From positions 160,872,575 to 160,936,574 of the forward strand of contig NC_134455.1 of NCBI RefSeq assembly GCF_047948215.1: a DNA stretch of 64,000 nucleotides, given 5' to 3'. The notes beneath the pieces are model-generated. The model did not search any database and was not told the origin of the DNA. It worked only from the letters and a program-made list of their open reading frames with translations. The stretch is from Lycorma delicatula. Taxonomy: Eukaryota > Arthropoda > Insecta > Hemiptera > Fulgoridae. Positions within the stretch are counted from its first letter, which is position 1. Each line of letters begins with the position of its first letter. A program made the position numbers and the translations under genes. This document shows, one piece after another, positions 37,601-52,600 of the stretch.

Positions 37601-40600
37601 TTTTGTCTCTTCCCAAAAATTAAAACTGTGCTAAAGGAAAACGTTTTGACACCATTGCTGACATTGAGAGGGCCACGACCGAGCAGCTGAAAGCCCTTCC
37701 AAAAAGACGCCTTCCAGAAATGCTTTCAGTCATGGAGTCAACGGTGAATGGATTTTTATAGCGGCAACTGCCGACGCTACATCCATATGCTGTAATTTGT
37801 CCAATAGCGTGATCAACTGAGACAAGCAGGGACAAGTTGTAACACGTTCAAGCTGAAACAATCCATATGCAAGTGCATTGCTAGCCAAGGACAGTACTTT
37901 GAAGGAGATTAAATCGAATTCTATGTAACCTTATTACTTTTTTTAATAAAACATTATTCACCGTATTTTTGATCACACCTCGTGTATATATATATACATG
38001 TGTTACAATAAATTTATATATGCCTACAAGCGCCCATGATGATGATGAGGTAGAGTGTGTATACGAAGAGATTGATGAAGCAATTAAACACGTAAAAGGA
38101 GATGAAAATTTAATAATAGTTGGAGATTGGAATGCAAGCATTGGAGAAGGCAAGGAAGGAAATATAGTGGGTGAATACGGGCTGGGCAAAAGGAATGAAA
38201 GAGGGGACCGACTTATAGAGTTTTGCACGAAGTATAATTTAGTAATTGCCAACACCCAATTTAAAAATCATAATAGAAGAATATACACTTGGAAAAAGCC
38301 AGGCGATACTGCAAGGTATCAGATAGATTATGTCATGGTTAAGCAAAGATTTAGAAATCAACTCGTGGACTGCAAAACTTACCCTGGAGCAGACATTGAT
38401 AGCGACCATAATTTGGTGATAATGAAATGTAGATTGGGGTTTAAAAACCTGAAGAAAAGGTGTCAGATGAATCGGTGGAATTTAGAGAAGCTTGAGGAAG
38501 AGGAGGTAAAGAAGATTTTTGAGGAGGACATCGCAAGAGGTCTGAGTAAAAAAGATAAGGTAGAAAATGTAGAAGAAGAATGGGAGAATGTTAAAAAGGA
38601 AATTCTTAAATCAGCAGATGCAAACTTAGGCAGAATAAAGAGAACTGGTAGAAAACCTTGGGTTTCAGACGATATATTGCAGCTGATGGATGAACGTAGA
38701 AAATATAAGAATGCTAGTGATGAAGAAAGTAAAAGGAACTATCGGCAATTAAGAAATGCTATAAACAGGAAGTGCAAACTGGCGAAAGAAGAGTGGATTA
38801 AAGAAAAGTGTTCAGAAGTGGAAAGAGAAATGAACATTGGTAAAATAGACGGAGCATACAGGAAAGTTAAGGAAAATTTTGGGGTACATAAATTAAAATC
38901 TAATAATGTGTTAAACAAAGATGGTACACCAATATATAATACGAAAGGTAAAGTCGATAGATGGGTGGAATATATTGAAGAGTTATACGGAGGAAATGAA
39001 TTAGAAAATGGTGTTATAGAGGAAGAAGAGGAAGTTGAGGAGGATGAAATGGGAGAAACAATACTGAGATCTGAATTTAAGAGAGCATTAAAAGATTTAA
39101 ATGGCAGAAAAGCTCCTGGAATAGACGGAATACCTGTAGAATTACTGCGTAGTGCAGGTGAGGAAGCGATTGATAGATTATACAAACTGGTGTGTAATAT
39201 TTATGAAAATGGGGAATTTCCATCAGACTTCAAAAAAAGTGTTATAGTTATGATACCAAAGAAAGCAGGGGCAGATAAATGTGAAGAATACAGAACAATT
39301 AGTTTAACTAGTCATGCATCAAAAATCTTAACTAGAATTTTATACAGAAGAATTGAGAGGAGAGTGGAAGAAGTGTTAGGAGAAGACCAATTTGGTTTCA
39401 GGAAAAGTATAGGGACAAGGGAAGCAATTTTAGGCCTCAGATTAATAGTAGAAGGAAGATTAAAGAAAAACAAACCAACATACTTGGCGTTTATAGACCT
39501 AGAAAAGGCTTTCGATAACGTAGACTGGAATAAAATGTTCAGCATTTTAAAAAAATTAGGGTTCAAATACAGAGATAGAAGAACAATTGCTAACATGTAC
39601 AGGAACCAAACAGCAACAATAACAATTGAAGAACATAAGAAAGAAGCCCTAATAAGAAAGGGAGTCCGACAAGGATGTTCCCTATCGCCGTTACTTTTTA
39701 ATCTTTACATGGAACTAGCAGTTAATGATGTTAAAGAACAATTTAGATTTGGAGTAACAGTACAAGGTGAAAAGATAAAGATGCTACGATTTGCTGATGA
39801 TATAGTAATTCTAGCCGAGAGTAAAAAGGATTTAGAAGAAACAATGAACGGTATAGATGAAGTCCTACGCAAAAACTATCGCATTAAAATAAACAAGAAC
39901 AAAACAAAAGTAATGAAATGTAGTAGAAATAACAAAGATGGACCACTGAATGTGAAAATAGGAGGAGAAAAGATTATGGAGGTAGAAGAATTTTGTTATT
40001 TGGGAAGTAAAATTACTAAAGATGGACGAAGCAGGAGCGATATAAAATGCCGAATAGCACAAGCTAAACGAGCCTTCAGTAAGAAATATAATTTGTTTAC
40101 ATCAAAAATGAATTTAAATGTCAGGAAAAGATTTTTGAAAGTGTATGTTTGGAGTGTCGCTTTATATGGAAGTGAAACTTGGACAATCGGAGTATCTGAG
40201 AAAAAAAGATTAGAAGCTTTTGAAATGTGGTGCTATAGGAGAATGTTAAAAATCAGATGGGTAGATAAAGTGACAAATGAAGAGGTATTGCGGCAAATAG
40301 GTGAAGAAAGTAGCATTTGGAAAAATATAGCTAAAAGAAGAGACAGACTTATAGGCCACATACTAAGGCATCCTGGAATAGTCGCTTTAATATTGGAAGG
40401 ACAGGTAGAAGGGAAAAATTGTGTAGGCAGGCCACGTTTGGAGTATGTAAAACAAATTGTTGGGGATGTAGGATGTAGAGGGTATACTGAAATGAAACGA
40501 CTAGCACTAGATAGGGAATCTTGGAGAGCTGCATCAAACCAGTCAAATGACTGAAGACAAAAAAAAAAAAAAAAAACAATAAATTTAATTAATTTGGTGA

Positions 40601-43600
40601 TTATGCATAATTAATAATTATTACATAATTTGGTTAATATGTATAATAGCCTCCAATGTTGGAGAATTTAATAAATATATGTAATTTGTAAATTTAACAT
40701 TAATTAGAAGAGGTTAGTGAACAAAGTGAGACTAGGTTATATTAACAAATAATTTGTCAGTATACAGAATCAACATAATCTAACCAAACATAACCTACGC
40801 TTGTTAACAGTAATGTTCTGATTATTTAAATAATAAATTCAGTTATTACTGCTTGTACTCGAGTTATTTTAATACGTAAAATGACTGATGTATTAAATAA
40901 ATTCTCCTACACTGGAGGCAATTATACATATTAACTGGTAATTACGTATAATCACTGGATTAATCAAATTTACTATATACAATCACTTCTACAGGTAATT
41001 ATGTTTAATACAGTCATTCCTTTAACCCTTTGAATGCAGACATTTTACTGCACTATGCTGTAAGGGCTTTTTCCCTTCCACAGTGGCAAAATACATCTCA
41101 AAAAAAGACAATGCTTTTTCATACTATTTACTACATCAATAAACATTAGCTTTTAATTCATATTTTTCAGACATTAAGTTTAATGTTTAGTAGAAGTATT
41201 TTTTTGTGTGTGTGTGTGTACGCGCGCATGCACACATGCATATAGAAAAAACCTTGAATGAGATAAGAGTGTGACTATCATAAACTATTTATTTCAATAA
41301 TTAAAATCACAATTTGTTAAAACTAGATTATGAACAAAATAAGATTAATCATTGAAACAGAAAATAACTATACTTAACAGAAAGTTAAATTTTATACTAG
41401 TCTTCTTTAATTATGTTGGTTAGGTTACTCAACTTAGAATTAGACTATGAACTTAGCAAAATATTGGTTACTGTAACCACATGTGCAGATTACAATAATG
41501 CAAATCAACACAATTCACACATAGGTACAAACTGTTTATCAGTAGACAATAGCAACGGGTGCAATACTAAATTTTTTCTTTCTACTAAATCACATAAAGC
41601 GAGAACTGAATAAATTTAAGATACTAAGATGTAAAGCCTATATATATATATATATATATATAAAATGAAAACATCAAAGCAAATCTGAAAATGACAGATA
41701 TGTTCCTGATTATTTTGAATTCATTAAATGTAGATTACTTTTAAATAAAAAGTTTCTATATATGCAAAATTTCATTTAAGATGCAGACATAAAAAATTTA
41801 TCTTATACTCTTCTACATGAGGATATATTTTTAATATATCTTATCTTCAGTTTGGTTGATTCCATTATTTTGTCAATTTATACAAGAATGGATACAAAAT
41901 TAAAACTCATTCATTTTATTATAAAAACATCCTGGTTTTAAAACTCTTTACTTTAAGAAAATATTTGATTCTTTACTACTTTTAAATCTAATGATTCCAA
42001 TTCATTAGAATTTCTATTCTAAAATTTCAATTCATTAAAATTGGTAATTCAGAAAATTACCAATTAAAACAATAAATAGTATAAATTATTTATTAGTAAT
42101 ATAAATTACACAGTAGTATTAATTATAATTATACTGTAGTATAAATTATTATTTTTTTTATGCTACAGTGTAACCAATTAACAGAATGATTGTACTTAAA
42201 AGTGACTGGAAAATATTAACTAACATGACATTGCAAATATAGTCAGTCAAATTGTAATCATGACTTCTTTCATTAATTAATCTACTCATTCGTAAAAAGA
42301 ATTTACATAAATGGGAGAATAATACAACTGATAAAATTTTTAAGTAAAAAGTAGAAAAATAATATTTATATTATTAAAAATCATTTTATACTAATTATTT
42401 AAACAACAGAGATGATCTAGTACAATAATGTAACTTTTCTAATGAAGTGTAAAATTCTATACTATTCATAAAAATAACTAACATCTTTTTTCCAAGTGTC
42501 TATAATTGAGAAAACATAAATCCTTAAAAATGCCTTAAGGTGTGTTACTAATACGTCATAAATCAATGCATAAATTATATATTCTGATTTTACTCACTTT
42601 TCTAGGTTTAAGGACCGTTTTCGGTTTGGCTATTTCTCGAGCTGCCTCTAGAGTAACATCTCTTTTATTAGTTCGGTCAAACATTCTAAAAAAATTATTG
42701 TATGAGCCAGTCATAATAGCAGTGTCATTACCACTCCAACAACATTCAAATTTATCAAATATACAATCATTTTCATACAATGAACATAACTTTGACCGCA
42801 GGTACTCATGCACCTACAAACACACAAAATTATTCAATGAAATGAAGCTTATTAGATTATTTTAAGCAAATCTTTGCACTTCAAAATACATATTTATAAT
42901 GAAAATAACTATTTTAACACATTCACTATCATACTGGTTAAAATGACTCTAACTAAGATCATTTAGTTTGTCTCGTATCTTGTCATGTCCTCTTTGATGT
43001 GGTTGTGCTATTTGTCATTAAAATGCTACTATGGCGCTAATAGTTTCCCCGATGTACAACTAGTAAAGTTTTCAATCATAGGGTTAAGATAAATTATACT
43101 ACATCAAAATAAGCGATATAAAATTATTTTGAATCATTATATTATTAAAATTGTTTTCAAGTCATGCTGAAGATTGACTCAAGTGTGGTATTGAGAAATG
43201 TAAAATTAAATTTAAAAAAATTTAGATGGAAAAAAATTAATAATTTCTCTTTACCAATTGTAAATAAGAAGCAAGCAGTACTTATACAATCTTTTGTTTG
43301 AAGTTATTTCACCTACAAACAGTCTTACATATTTTTTTAATCAAAATATTTATTGAAAAAAATGCCAGAAAACTTATTACCATTAGAAAATTTATTTTGT
43401 AATTTAATAAGATAGTAATTAAATTAAAAACTACATTTTAATGTCATGTTTTTCCATTTTTTTGATTTAGATAGAATGTTTTAGAATTAAAAGTGAATTC
43501 AATGAAGTGCAGTAAAATAATTTTTCTCACAGAACATTAAAGATCTTGTTCAAAAACCAAACACTGTTACATATTCATTTCTTTTTCAAACCTTTCAAGA

Positions 43601-46600
43601 TAAAACAGTAAATTTATGATACTGCTAACCTTAATCCATTTATTATTATGAAAAAAAATCTCATGAGATTGAAACATATGATAAAATAGTAACTTCAGTA
43701 AAATTGACAATATTATTTCTATGTCAATGATTTAAGGTGCAAATAAATGATCACATGCATTCTTTACACAACAAATACAAAATATTGGCATTTAATACAG
43801 AAAATATCTACAAAAAACCAATCTTTTATTGAGGAGAGAGGTTGTGAAATAATCACAAATGTTGAGTGCATAACTAGATAGGCTAATGTGATTCTGAAAA
43901 AGTTATTAATAACCATTTAATAATATGAAATAACTGGAGATAGGACATAATATATTTATAAGTACCTAGAGTAATAAAATTGGGGTATTATTTGTAGGTT
44001 GTTCACTCAGGAAAATTGAATTATTTAAAATAAATTTGAAGAACAAGATAATAAAAGCTCATTTCTTAATTACAAATTTCAGTTTGGTTACACTGCGTGG
44101 TATTTTTTCTGTTATACTAAATTTTTATATGTATATAAGTAATTGATGTTTTGTTCTTTTAAATATAATCTTAGCCGATCATCGGTGATCATTTAATTTA
44201 TACTAGTGCATATGTTTTAGATGTACTGCTTATTGCTTAAAACAATGTTTCATAACAAATCTCAGTATCCCAATTGCTGCAACACATGCAGAATGTTTTT
44301 TATTTAAATAACACTGGCTTATCAAGAAGCCCAATTATAGTTCTTCAGTTGGTATTTTCAAGTCTAAGGCTGGGTATTACAGAGACAATATTATCTAAAC
44401 GTAAACAGACAAAATAACATAAATTCTCAAATTAAATAAATAATAACTCTAATTGGATTTGAACCCAGGACTTAGAGTAATACAGAACAGCACAGACAGA
44501 CTATTACAGAACAGTTGATCAGCAAATGATGCCTGATAAAGGAAGGCTATCTACATACTTAGCAAAACAATATTTTTCTACTCAATATTATCACTATTAT
44601 ATATTTATTTAATTTTGTTGCAAACAACATAGGCCAATCAATATATGTACTTGTGCAATTACAGCACAATAGCTAATTTAAATCTTAACAATGCTAATCA
44701 TTTAATACAAACACAAAGCAATAAGAGAAGTAGTATGTTGACCTGATTACCACAGGTGAATAGTTTCTCTTGAGTACAAAGAGAAAGTCCATCACATAAC
44801 AGTACAAATTAATCGATCACCGATGATCAGCTAAGGTTATATTTAAAAGAACAGACAGAAAAGTATCACATAATGGAGATAACCTAACAACAAAATAGTA
44901 ACCAAATTACATTTTTGATTAAGAAATGAGCACTTATCTTATTTTTCAAATTTAATTTAAATAGCAATTTAATTTTACCGAATGAACAACCTCTACCGGT
45001 AACACTCCTATCTTATTCTTTGAACTGAATAACACATAAAACTGGTTTACAAATAAATAAACTATGTCTCATTCAAAATTCAGTTATATCATTAAACGGT
45101 TATTAATAGTAAAAAATTATAAAATTATTTTGACTCAAATAATAAAAGTTACAAATATTAAAAGGTCATAACAACAAATAATTCCATTTTAGCAATTTAG
45201 GTACTGATCCAGCAATTAAACAAATTAAAAGAAAATCTGAAATAATAAAGAAAAGTATCAACTTAGTACCATGACTAAATTCCAAGAATATCTATGGTAA
45301 ACATTTTATGATTAATAACTGCAAAGCCAAATTAACTGATTTAAGAAAACATTCTTAAAAACAGAAATGAAAGAAAAAGTTTTCATTAATTTGTATTAAA
45401 AAAATAAAAGTAAGAGAATGATGTACATAACTATATTAAAAAAAAAAACAAAGTTAATAATCCTTTTTGTACAACTATTAGCGGTTAAATAAAAACAGTT
45501 AACTCACTGGATAGGACTCTATAGGTTTTGTTTCCATGTGTAGATCCCAAACTTTGACAGACAGGTAATCTCTAGAGATCATATACCTGCCTGAATTGGA
45601 TATCTTCACATCAGATATACTAGAGATAATCTCAGAAAAGAAGCTACGGTTTGTGGGGTCCTCAGGTTCTTCGAACACTGCAAAATATAAAAAAATCAAA
45701 ATATCGAACAGTAAGAATAAGACATTATACAGAATTTTAAATATACAATAAAAACTAAAATTATGATTTTATTTTTTTTTTAATTCTAAAATACCTAAAC
45801 AATTTTATTAGAGATCAAGTTTCAATGGAGTAAAAATATTTTTAGTATTATTACAGGTCATTGTCATAATTCATTTCTTGTAATTGATTAATCAAATGGA
45901 TTAAATAGAAGGAATATAAAAACTAATCCAAATCACATGATAATGTAGAGGTTTTCAGGAATCCATAGATAGCTGTATATCTTGTTCAAAGAGATACTAA
46001 GATGTAACAGTTGACTGAACTTGAGTCAAGGGTACTATCCTGGACTCAACAGACAAGGATACTGTTAATTATGAGGGATATCTCTAAGTAAAGACTGCTG
46101 GGAAATTTCTCTCCTTAAGGTTGACGAACCTGTCGTTCATGGCCACGATAGTAATGTACACACTGCATTGTTTGTTAGTTGTCGCGTTGTAGTATCTTTG
46201 ATTATGTGTGAGTTATTACATTATAAAATGAATAGGAAAATCAATGTTGCCGTTAAAAAACATTAAGCAGACTGAAATTCATAGGCACTTGGTTGCTGTG
46301 TACGGTGATAATGTAATGAATGAATGAAACATCCGAAAACGGTGTGAAATGTTTAGAAATAACAAAATTAATGTGTATGATGAAGAAAATTCAGGGAGGC
46401 CCTCTATAATCACTGAGGACTTGTTGAAATGTGTTGATGATGAAATCTGAAAAGATCATCACTCAAGGATTACCGACCTGGTCCTTCTTTTACCTGATGT
46501 TTCAAGGCTGTTATTGGTCACATTGCTCATGATCATTTGGGCTTCAGAAAGGTTTGTACACGTTGGGTGTCGCATACTGTGGATGGCATACTGCTGATTG

Positions 46601-49600
46601 GTTTCATGCCACACGGAACAACTATAAATGCAAAGCCTACTGCAAAAACTCTAAGTAAGTTACAGCACACCATTCAAAATTGGTGACGTGGGTGGCTGAC
46701 TGACAGCCACAAATTAAAGACACATGATTTACTGAGAACTTTTGCATGGGAAATTTCAGAATACCCACCACACAGTCTGGACTTAGCTCCTTCTGATTAC
46801 CATTTGTTTAGAAAATTGAAAAAATTCCGAGTGGTAAGCAATTCGCAGGTGATGATGAACTTAAAAATGCTATTAATCAGTGACTAAATGGTCTGGTGGT
46901 AGAAGAATATGATGAGGGTATATTGAAGTTGATGTACCACACATGTAAAATGCACAAAAAAGTGATACAATTTTGAACAATCTACAAATGCTAAAAGTTA
47001 CCAAAATAAATTTGAAAGACATCCTTCTAAAACATAATAATTTTTTTTCATAGGTTGGCAATAATAGCTGATCAAAAATTAAGTAGTGTCTAGCATTTGA
47101 ATATTCATTTGAGCAGTGTTAATGCTGTTATTGTTTGGTCAGTCATTCACAACAGGCAATACTACAAATTTGTTTTAATTTGGAAGAGTTGACAAACATG
47201 TTGTTAATTTATGGTAACGTAAATAAAAATGGATTGTCTACTATGCATGAAGACCAGAAAAATTATCCAGATCGATAATCCTGTTTGAAAATTATCCAGA
47301 TTGATAGCGTACCTGTTTGAGAAACATGTACACTTAAACCACAATGATCTATGCTGACCGTGAATGTTTCAAAATCCATAATTATTTAACAGATGTATAG
47401 TTAACAAAATTATGATGTTATTTAAAATAGTTAAAAATAACAATGATTCAACAGTCACTGAGTGTTATAAACTTTTTACATTACCAATGTAAAGATTTCC
47501 TCCTTATAACAAAAAATCAGTAGAAATCTCACTGCTTAAGCTTATGATGAATTAAACACCCAACTAAATGTAAATTTTTTTATTTTTCATAACATTTTCA
47601 CAATCTGCCAGTAACTGTGATTATTGCCTCATGTTATAATTTTTGTTCTGATTCTTATTTATAATTAGGCTTGTAATATTACTTATTACTTTGCAATCTT
47701 ATAAAAATTTTATTAGTAATACATTATTTCTTACATAATGATGGTTGTACAAACTACAAAATCACGTTCATATTAATAAATGAATTATACCATACATCAG
47801 AGCTATGTATTTATATGTTAGATAATTTTAAATGGTAAATAATAAATAATTTTATCATGATTCACAATTTTATGATGTATGATTATTTATACCAAAAATT
47901 AAACGATTTAAATAAATTTAAGAAAAGTTCTTTGTTGTACTGCAGATCAATAATGCTTGACATGTTGTTAAGTGACCTCAGAATAGCAATTCAGCCTTAT
48001 TTTTTGTACATACTTACATTTATTCACATATAAAATACTTACATTTAGAATGCCTATCACATAATGCAGCTGCTCTCATGTCACATAATCGAATTGTACC
48101 CTTGCTACTACTGTACACAAACAAGTTACATTCCAATGGATGAAATTCAGCTGCAGTTATAACCTCTGTCAATTCCTCCATATTTGTAGGTTTAATATCA
48201 ACTATGTCTATGCACAAACTCATTAAGAATAATATCTTGATAAAAAAAACAACTAGAAATAATTTAGTGCTATATGCAGTATGAAATTTTGCTTCAAACT
48301 GTTCGGATCAACAGAAATAAATTCTTAAAGCATTTTTAAATAGTAACGACTTTAAATTTTGAAAAAACTTTTTATCTTGTAAAATATAAATCTTTAAAGC
48401 AGACATGTTCTTAATTCAAAAATACGCAATATACTTATTTAATAAAAAAAATTTGTTAGTAAAACCAGAGCTTATCAAGTCTACAGTCAAAGAGCTTATA
48501 AATTTTAGTAAATTAAATATACAAAGTAGTCACATCACTAATGATCTAAGAGTAAGAAAAACTACAAAAAATTATCAGTTAAATTTATGACACTTCAAAA
48601 TTCTAAATTTTCCCCATATACATATTTTGACTTTGTGTACAGAAAAAGTGATTAAATATTTTTAAATGTTAAATATCACATTCGTCAGGTGGATATTCTA
48701 AAACAAAAACTCTTATAGTGGTGTTATTTTAAACATTTTTAAAATTTGTTAAGATAGAGCAAATAATTTTCAATTTTAATGCAAATAATCTATAAAACCA
48801 CACAAACTTAATAAAAAAAAACCCTAAGATAATGATAAAACTTCTCAAGATAATGCAAAATATAAAAGCACCCTCTTTAAGCACTTTTTCTTTCAAATTA
48901 AGAAAAAGAATCTACCACTACCAAAAATTATTTAAAAAATCTACCAAATTTTTTTTCATGTCAACTAATTAAATGAAGAGACTATGCAAGAATTTGTACT
49001 GATGTAACCTTGTTCTGTAGCGAGGGTATGAGATTTTTTCAGTTGCGCCATGAACTGTGATATTTAAGCAAGTGTTTACTGCATTCTTATTTGTGACATG
49101 CATTTCGAGTGAAAATGTTCAAATGGATTAATAAAAGATTATGCATAAAAATGTTTTCAGAAACATAATGATAAACAATTAGAAGCAGTTGTAAAGATAA
49201 AGACTTTTGGTAATGGAGCCATGAGTGATATATATATATATATATATATATTAAAGAATTAGTTTAGACAGCCAAAGATCATCCTAGATAAAGATTTCCT
49301 TAGCCAAAGGAAAGAGCCATCTGTGTGTTACACGTGACATGCTGGATTGCAACACAAAGCTGACTAGGATTTTATGCAGAAAATCATAACCAAACATGAG
49401 ACCTGGATCTACAAAAATGATTCGGAGTCATCTCAATGGAGACACCTATCTCCCCAGGTGAAAAATGTGCTGTGATTACAAAGGTCATGTTGACAATTTT
49501 CTATAACCACCAGGATGTAATTCATCATTAGTTTATTAGATGCAAATTACCAAACTGTGACAATGTAGGGCCTGGTTTATTCATTATGACAATACCCAGC

Positions 49601-52600
49601 TTATAGACTGTAACTTATTTCATATAGCAAAAACGTGGTTAGAATCACTGGGAAAAAATCAGTGTACTCAGAAGGGGTCTATTTTAAAAGAAACTAGTTT
49701 CTGTTCTGGTATGCTACTTTTTCCTGGCTTAAGGTCTGATACTTTTTGATCAGAATTTGGTTAAAGACATTAACATTTAAAAATTCAGAACAAAAAAGCA
49801 ATTACTATGCTCAAACCAAAGACAGCGTAAAGATTTTATGCTGTATGATTAGAGTACATAATCAGGTATATTTTGATTATAATTAAATAAGATAGAATAA
49901 ATTAATACATTCCTTAGGGCAAAACAATTTAATAAAAACCAATTATAAAAAAACATTGGAAAAATAATACTAATAAATAATAATGAAATAAAAAATGAGG
50001 CAGTTAAAAGTAGATTTCAATGAAGCTAAGGTTATAGGGTTAATTGGCTCATTATATATGAGCATGGAGTTAAAAATCAAGAGAGTATAAAAATATATAA
50101 AAATAAAAAGTATTTTAAAAGTAAACGCTGAAGAATAAAATTAATGAATATACATTATATTTTAATATTAATTGATATAATATTAAATTATATTTTTATA
50201 TAGTTTATATTAATATAAAACATAAATTATAACCTTTTAATAAATTACTGCAAATAAATCTATGGTTAGATATTCCAGTATTAAGCAAGGTAAAAGAATA
50301 CACGTAATAAAACTGTTTTTCACAATAACAATATCATTAGACTTTATAAAGTTTAATTTATATAATTTAATTTGAAGGAACAGGGCTATTTGTACAAGTG
50401 GGAATATTAAAAGTAAGATCGTTATTAGTGGGAGATAAAAATGAGGTTCAGATCACTCAACTGCATCATTTATGATTAAGTATAATTAATTATAAATGGA
50501 TGCAATTACAAATTTATTTCTCTTTTAATTCTGGAAGAAAAACAATTATTTTGAATTATAAATCTGGTTTATTGGGTTTTATCAAATTGAGGAAGTAGAG
50601 TGAAAACATTTTGTATTAGACTTTACTATTCTTGTTTCTTTAACAGAAAAGTGTGTATTATAAACAATTGTGTACATTAAATTTAAATAGAATAAATTAA
50701 AGGAGAAGAGCTAGCTGGTTTTTGTTTGCTTAGGAACTACAGAAAGACATAGTAAATGGGAAAAAGAAACTTTACTTGATTTGAAACAGCAGATTTCCAA
50801 GGGAGATTGTAGTGACTGTTAAGAACAATGATGGGGAGATTCTTACAGATGCAGATGCGGTTAAAAATTTTTTAAAGATCTGTTAAATGTAGAGTGCAAT
50901 TTTGGAAAAATGGAAACAATTGTAGATCAAGGTGTTGGTGCAGGAGAAAGGAACAGAAGGGAGAATGAAGTTTCAGTGTTTGAAATCAAAGCAGTGATTA
51001 AAATTAAGTAAGCACAGATATGATTAGAGCAGCTATTACATTAGGAATCGTGGGTTTAGTAGAGCAATCAAGTACGCTGGAAAACTTTTAGAAGCTAGAC
51101 CGACATTGATATTCAGCTGGAAGAAAAAAGTGATTTTTTGGAGTGGAAGATCTACCATTAAAGTGATATCAGCTACATGATAATTACTGACATATAGAAA
51201 GCATATGATAGTATTCCTAGGGAAAATCTGTAGAAAGCATTAAAAATAAAAGTAGTTGGAATAAAGCTCTGTATAGGCCAGTTTAAGTAAAGTACTGTAA
51301 AACTGGACTAAGACAAGGAAGTATAGTCATATTTTTTGTTTATGGCTATAATGGATGAGATACATTAACAAGTCTAAAAGAAATGTAAGAAGGGAAAAGA
51401 GCTCAGCTGTTTGCTGATGATATTGTAATAAAAGGAGAAAATGAAAAACAAGTACAAAATAAGATAAATACATGAAATAAGATTAGAGTTAAAGAATGTA
51501 AATTCATGTGGAGAAAAGCAAGGCAGTTATGCTTACCAGGAAAGAAAGAGTTGGGAGGCTCATATTGAAGTTCACACCAGACAGAAGTAATAGAATCATT
51601 AAATACTTTGGTTAAGTAATAGAGGATGGAAAAATAAACAAGAGGGATAAGTAAGAGAATATAATTTATCAGAGTTTGAGAAGCCCGCTGTGGAGAAAGG
51701 AAAACCTGTATGATATAAAGAAATCACGAGTTACAAATAAAGTTGAAGAAAATAGGTTATAAGCTTGTGAAATGTAATTCCTGAGAAGTACGCTGGAAAA
51801 ACATAGAATATGGAATGAAATCAATAGAGAAATGCTTGGGATTCAGACTTAAAAAACAATACAAGATAAATAAAAGGTGGTTTGACCATTTAAATAGAAT
51901 GGAAGAAAGAAAAAATAGCTGAGGATATTTTTAATTAATGTGTGGGGGGAAAACCCTGACCATAAGTCAGAATAAAATAATATACTTTTTTTTGTCTTCA
52001 GTCATTTGACTGGTTTGATGCAGCTCTACAAGATTCCCTATCTTGTGCTAGTCGTTTCATTTCAGTATACCCCCCACATCCTACATCCCTAACAATTTGT
52101 TTTACATATTCCAAACGTGGCCTGCCTACACAATTTTTTCCTTCTACCTGTCCTTCCAATATTAAAGCGACTATTCCAGATGCCTTAGTATGTGGGTCTG
52201 TCTCTTCTTTTAACTAGATTTTTACAAATGCTTCTTTCTTCATCTATTTGCCGCAATACCTCTTCATTTGTCACTTTACCCAACCCACTCAGTTTTTTAA
52301 CATTCTCCTATAGCACCACATTTCAAAAGCTTCTAATCTTTTCTTCTCAGATACTCAGATTGTCCAAGCTTCACTTCCATATAAAGCGACACTCCAAACA
52401 TATACTTTCAACAATTCTTCCCTGACATTTAAATTAATTTTTGATGTAAACAAATTATATTTCTGACTGAAGGCTCGTTTCGCTTGTGCTATTCGGCATT
52501 TTATATTGCTCCTGCTTCATCCATCTTTAGTTCTACTTCCCAAATAACAAAATTCTTCTACCTCCATAATCTTTTCTCCTCCTATTTTCACATTCAGTGG

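Larger units (their letters stand above)
36616..37984 (+). mobile_element. mariner element with terminal inverted repeats, inactivated
   Basis: The left terminal repeat ACAAGGTGTGATCAAGAAAT at 36616 and the right end at 37952-37983 (complement ACGAGGTGTGATCAAAAATA) form imperfect ~28-bp inverted repeats, with TA at 36614-36615 and 37985-37986 consistent with TA target duplication. Between them lies a mariner transposase gene that is broken, and the right side carries a duplicate of the left subterminal region. It lies within the last PP2A-B intron. Confidence 0.88.

Noticed and set aside
37969..38016. Upstream extension of the LINE ORF
   Set aside because: These codons come from the mariner terminal repeat, a TA run and the target-site duplication; the element begins at 38017.
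38739..39185. Antisense open frames across the LINE ORF (also 37881-38255, 39312-39596, 39865-40062)
   Set aside because: Shadows of the intact plus-strand reverse-transcriptase ORF with serine- and leucine-rich low-complexity composition.
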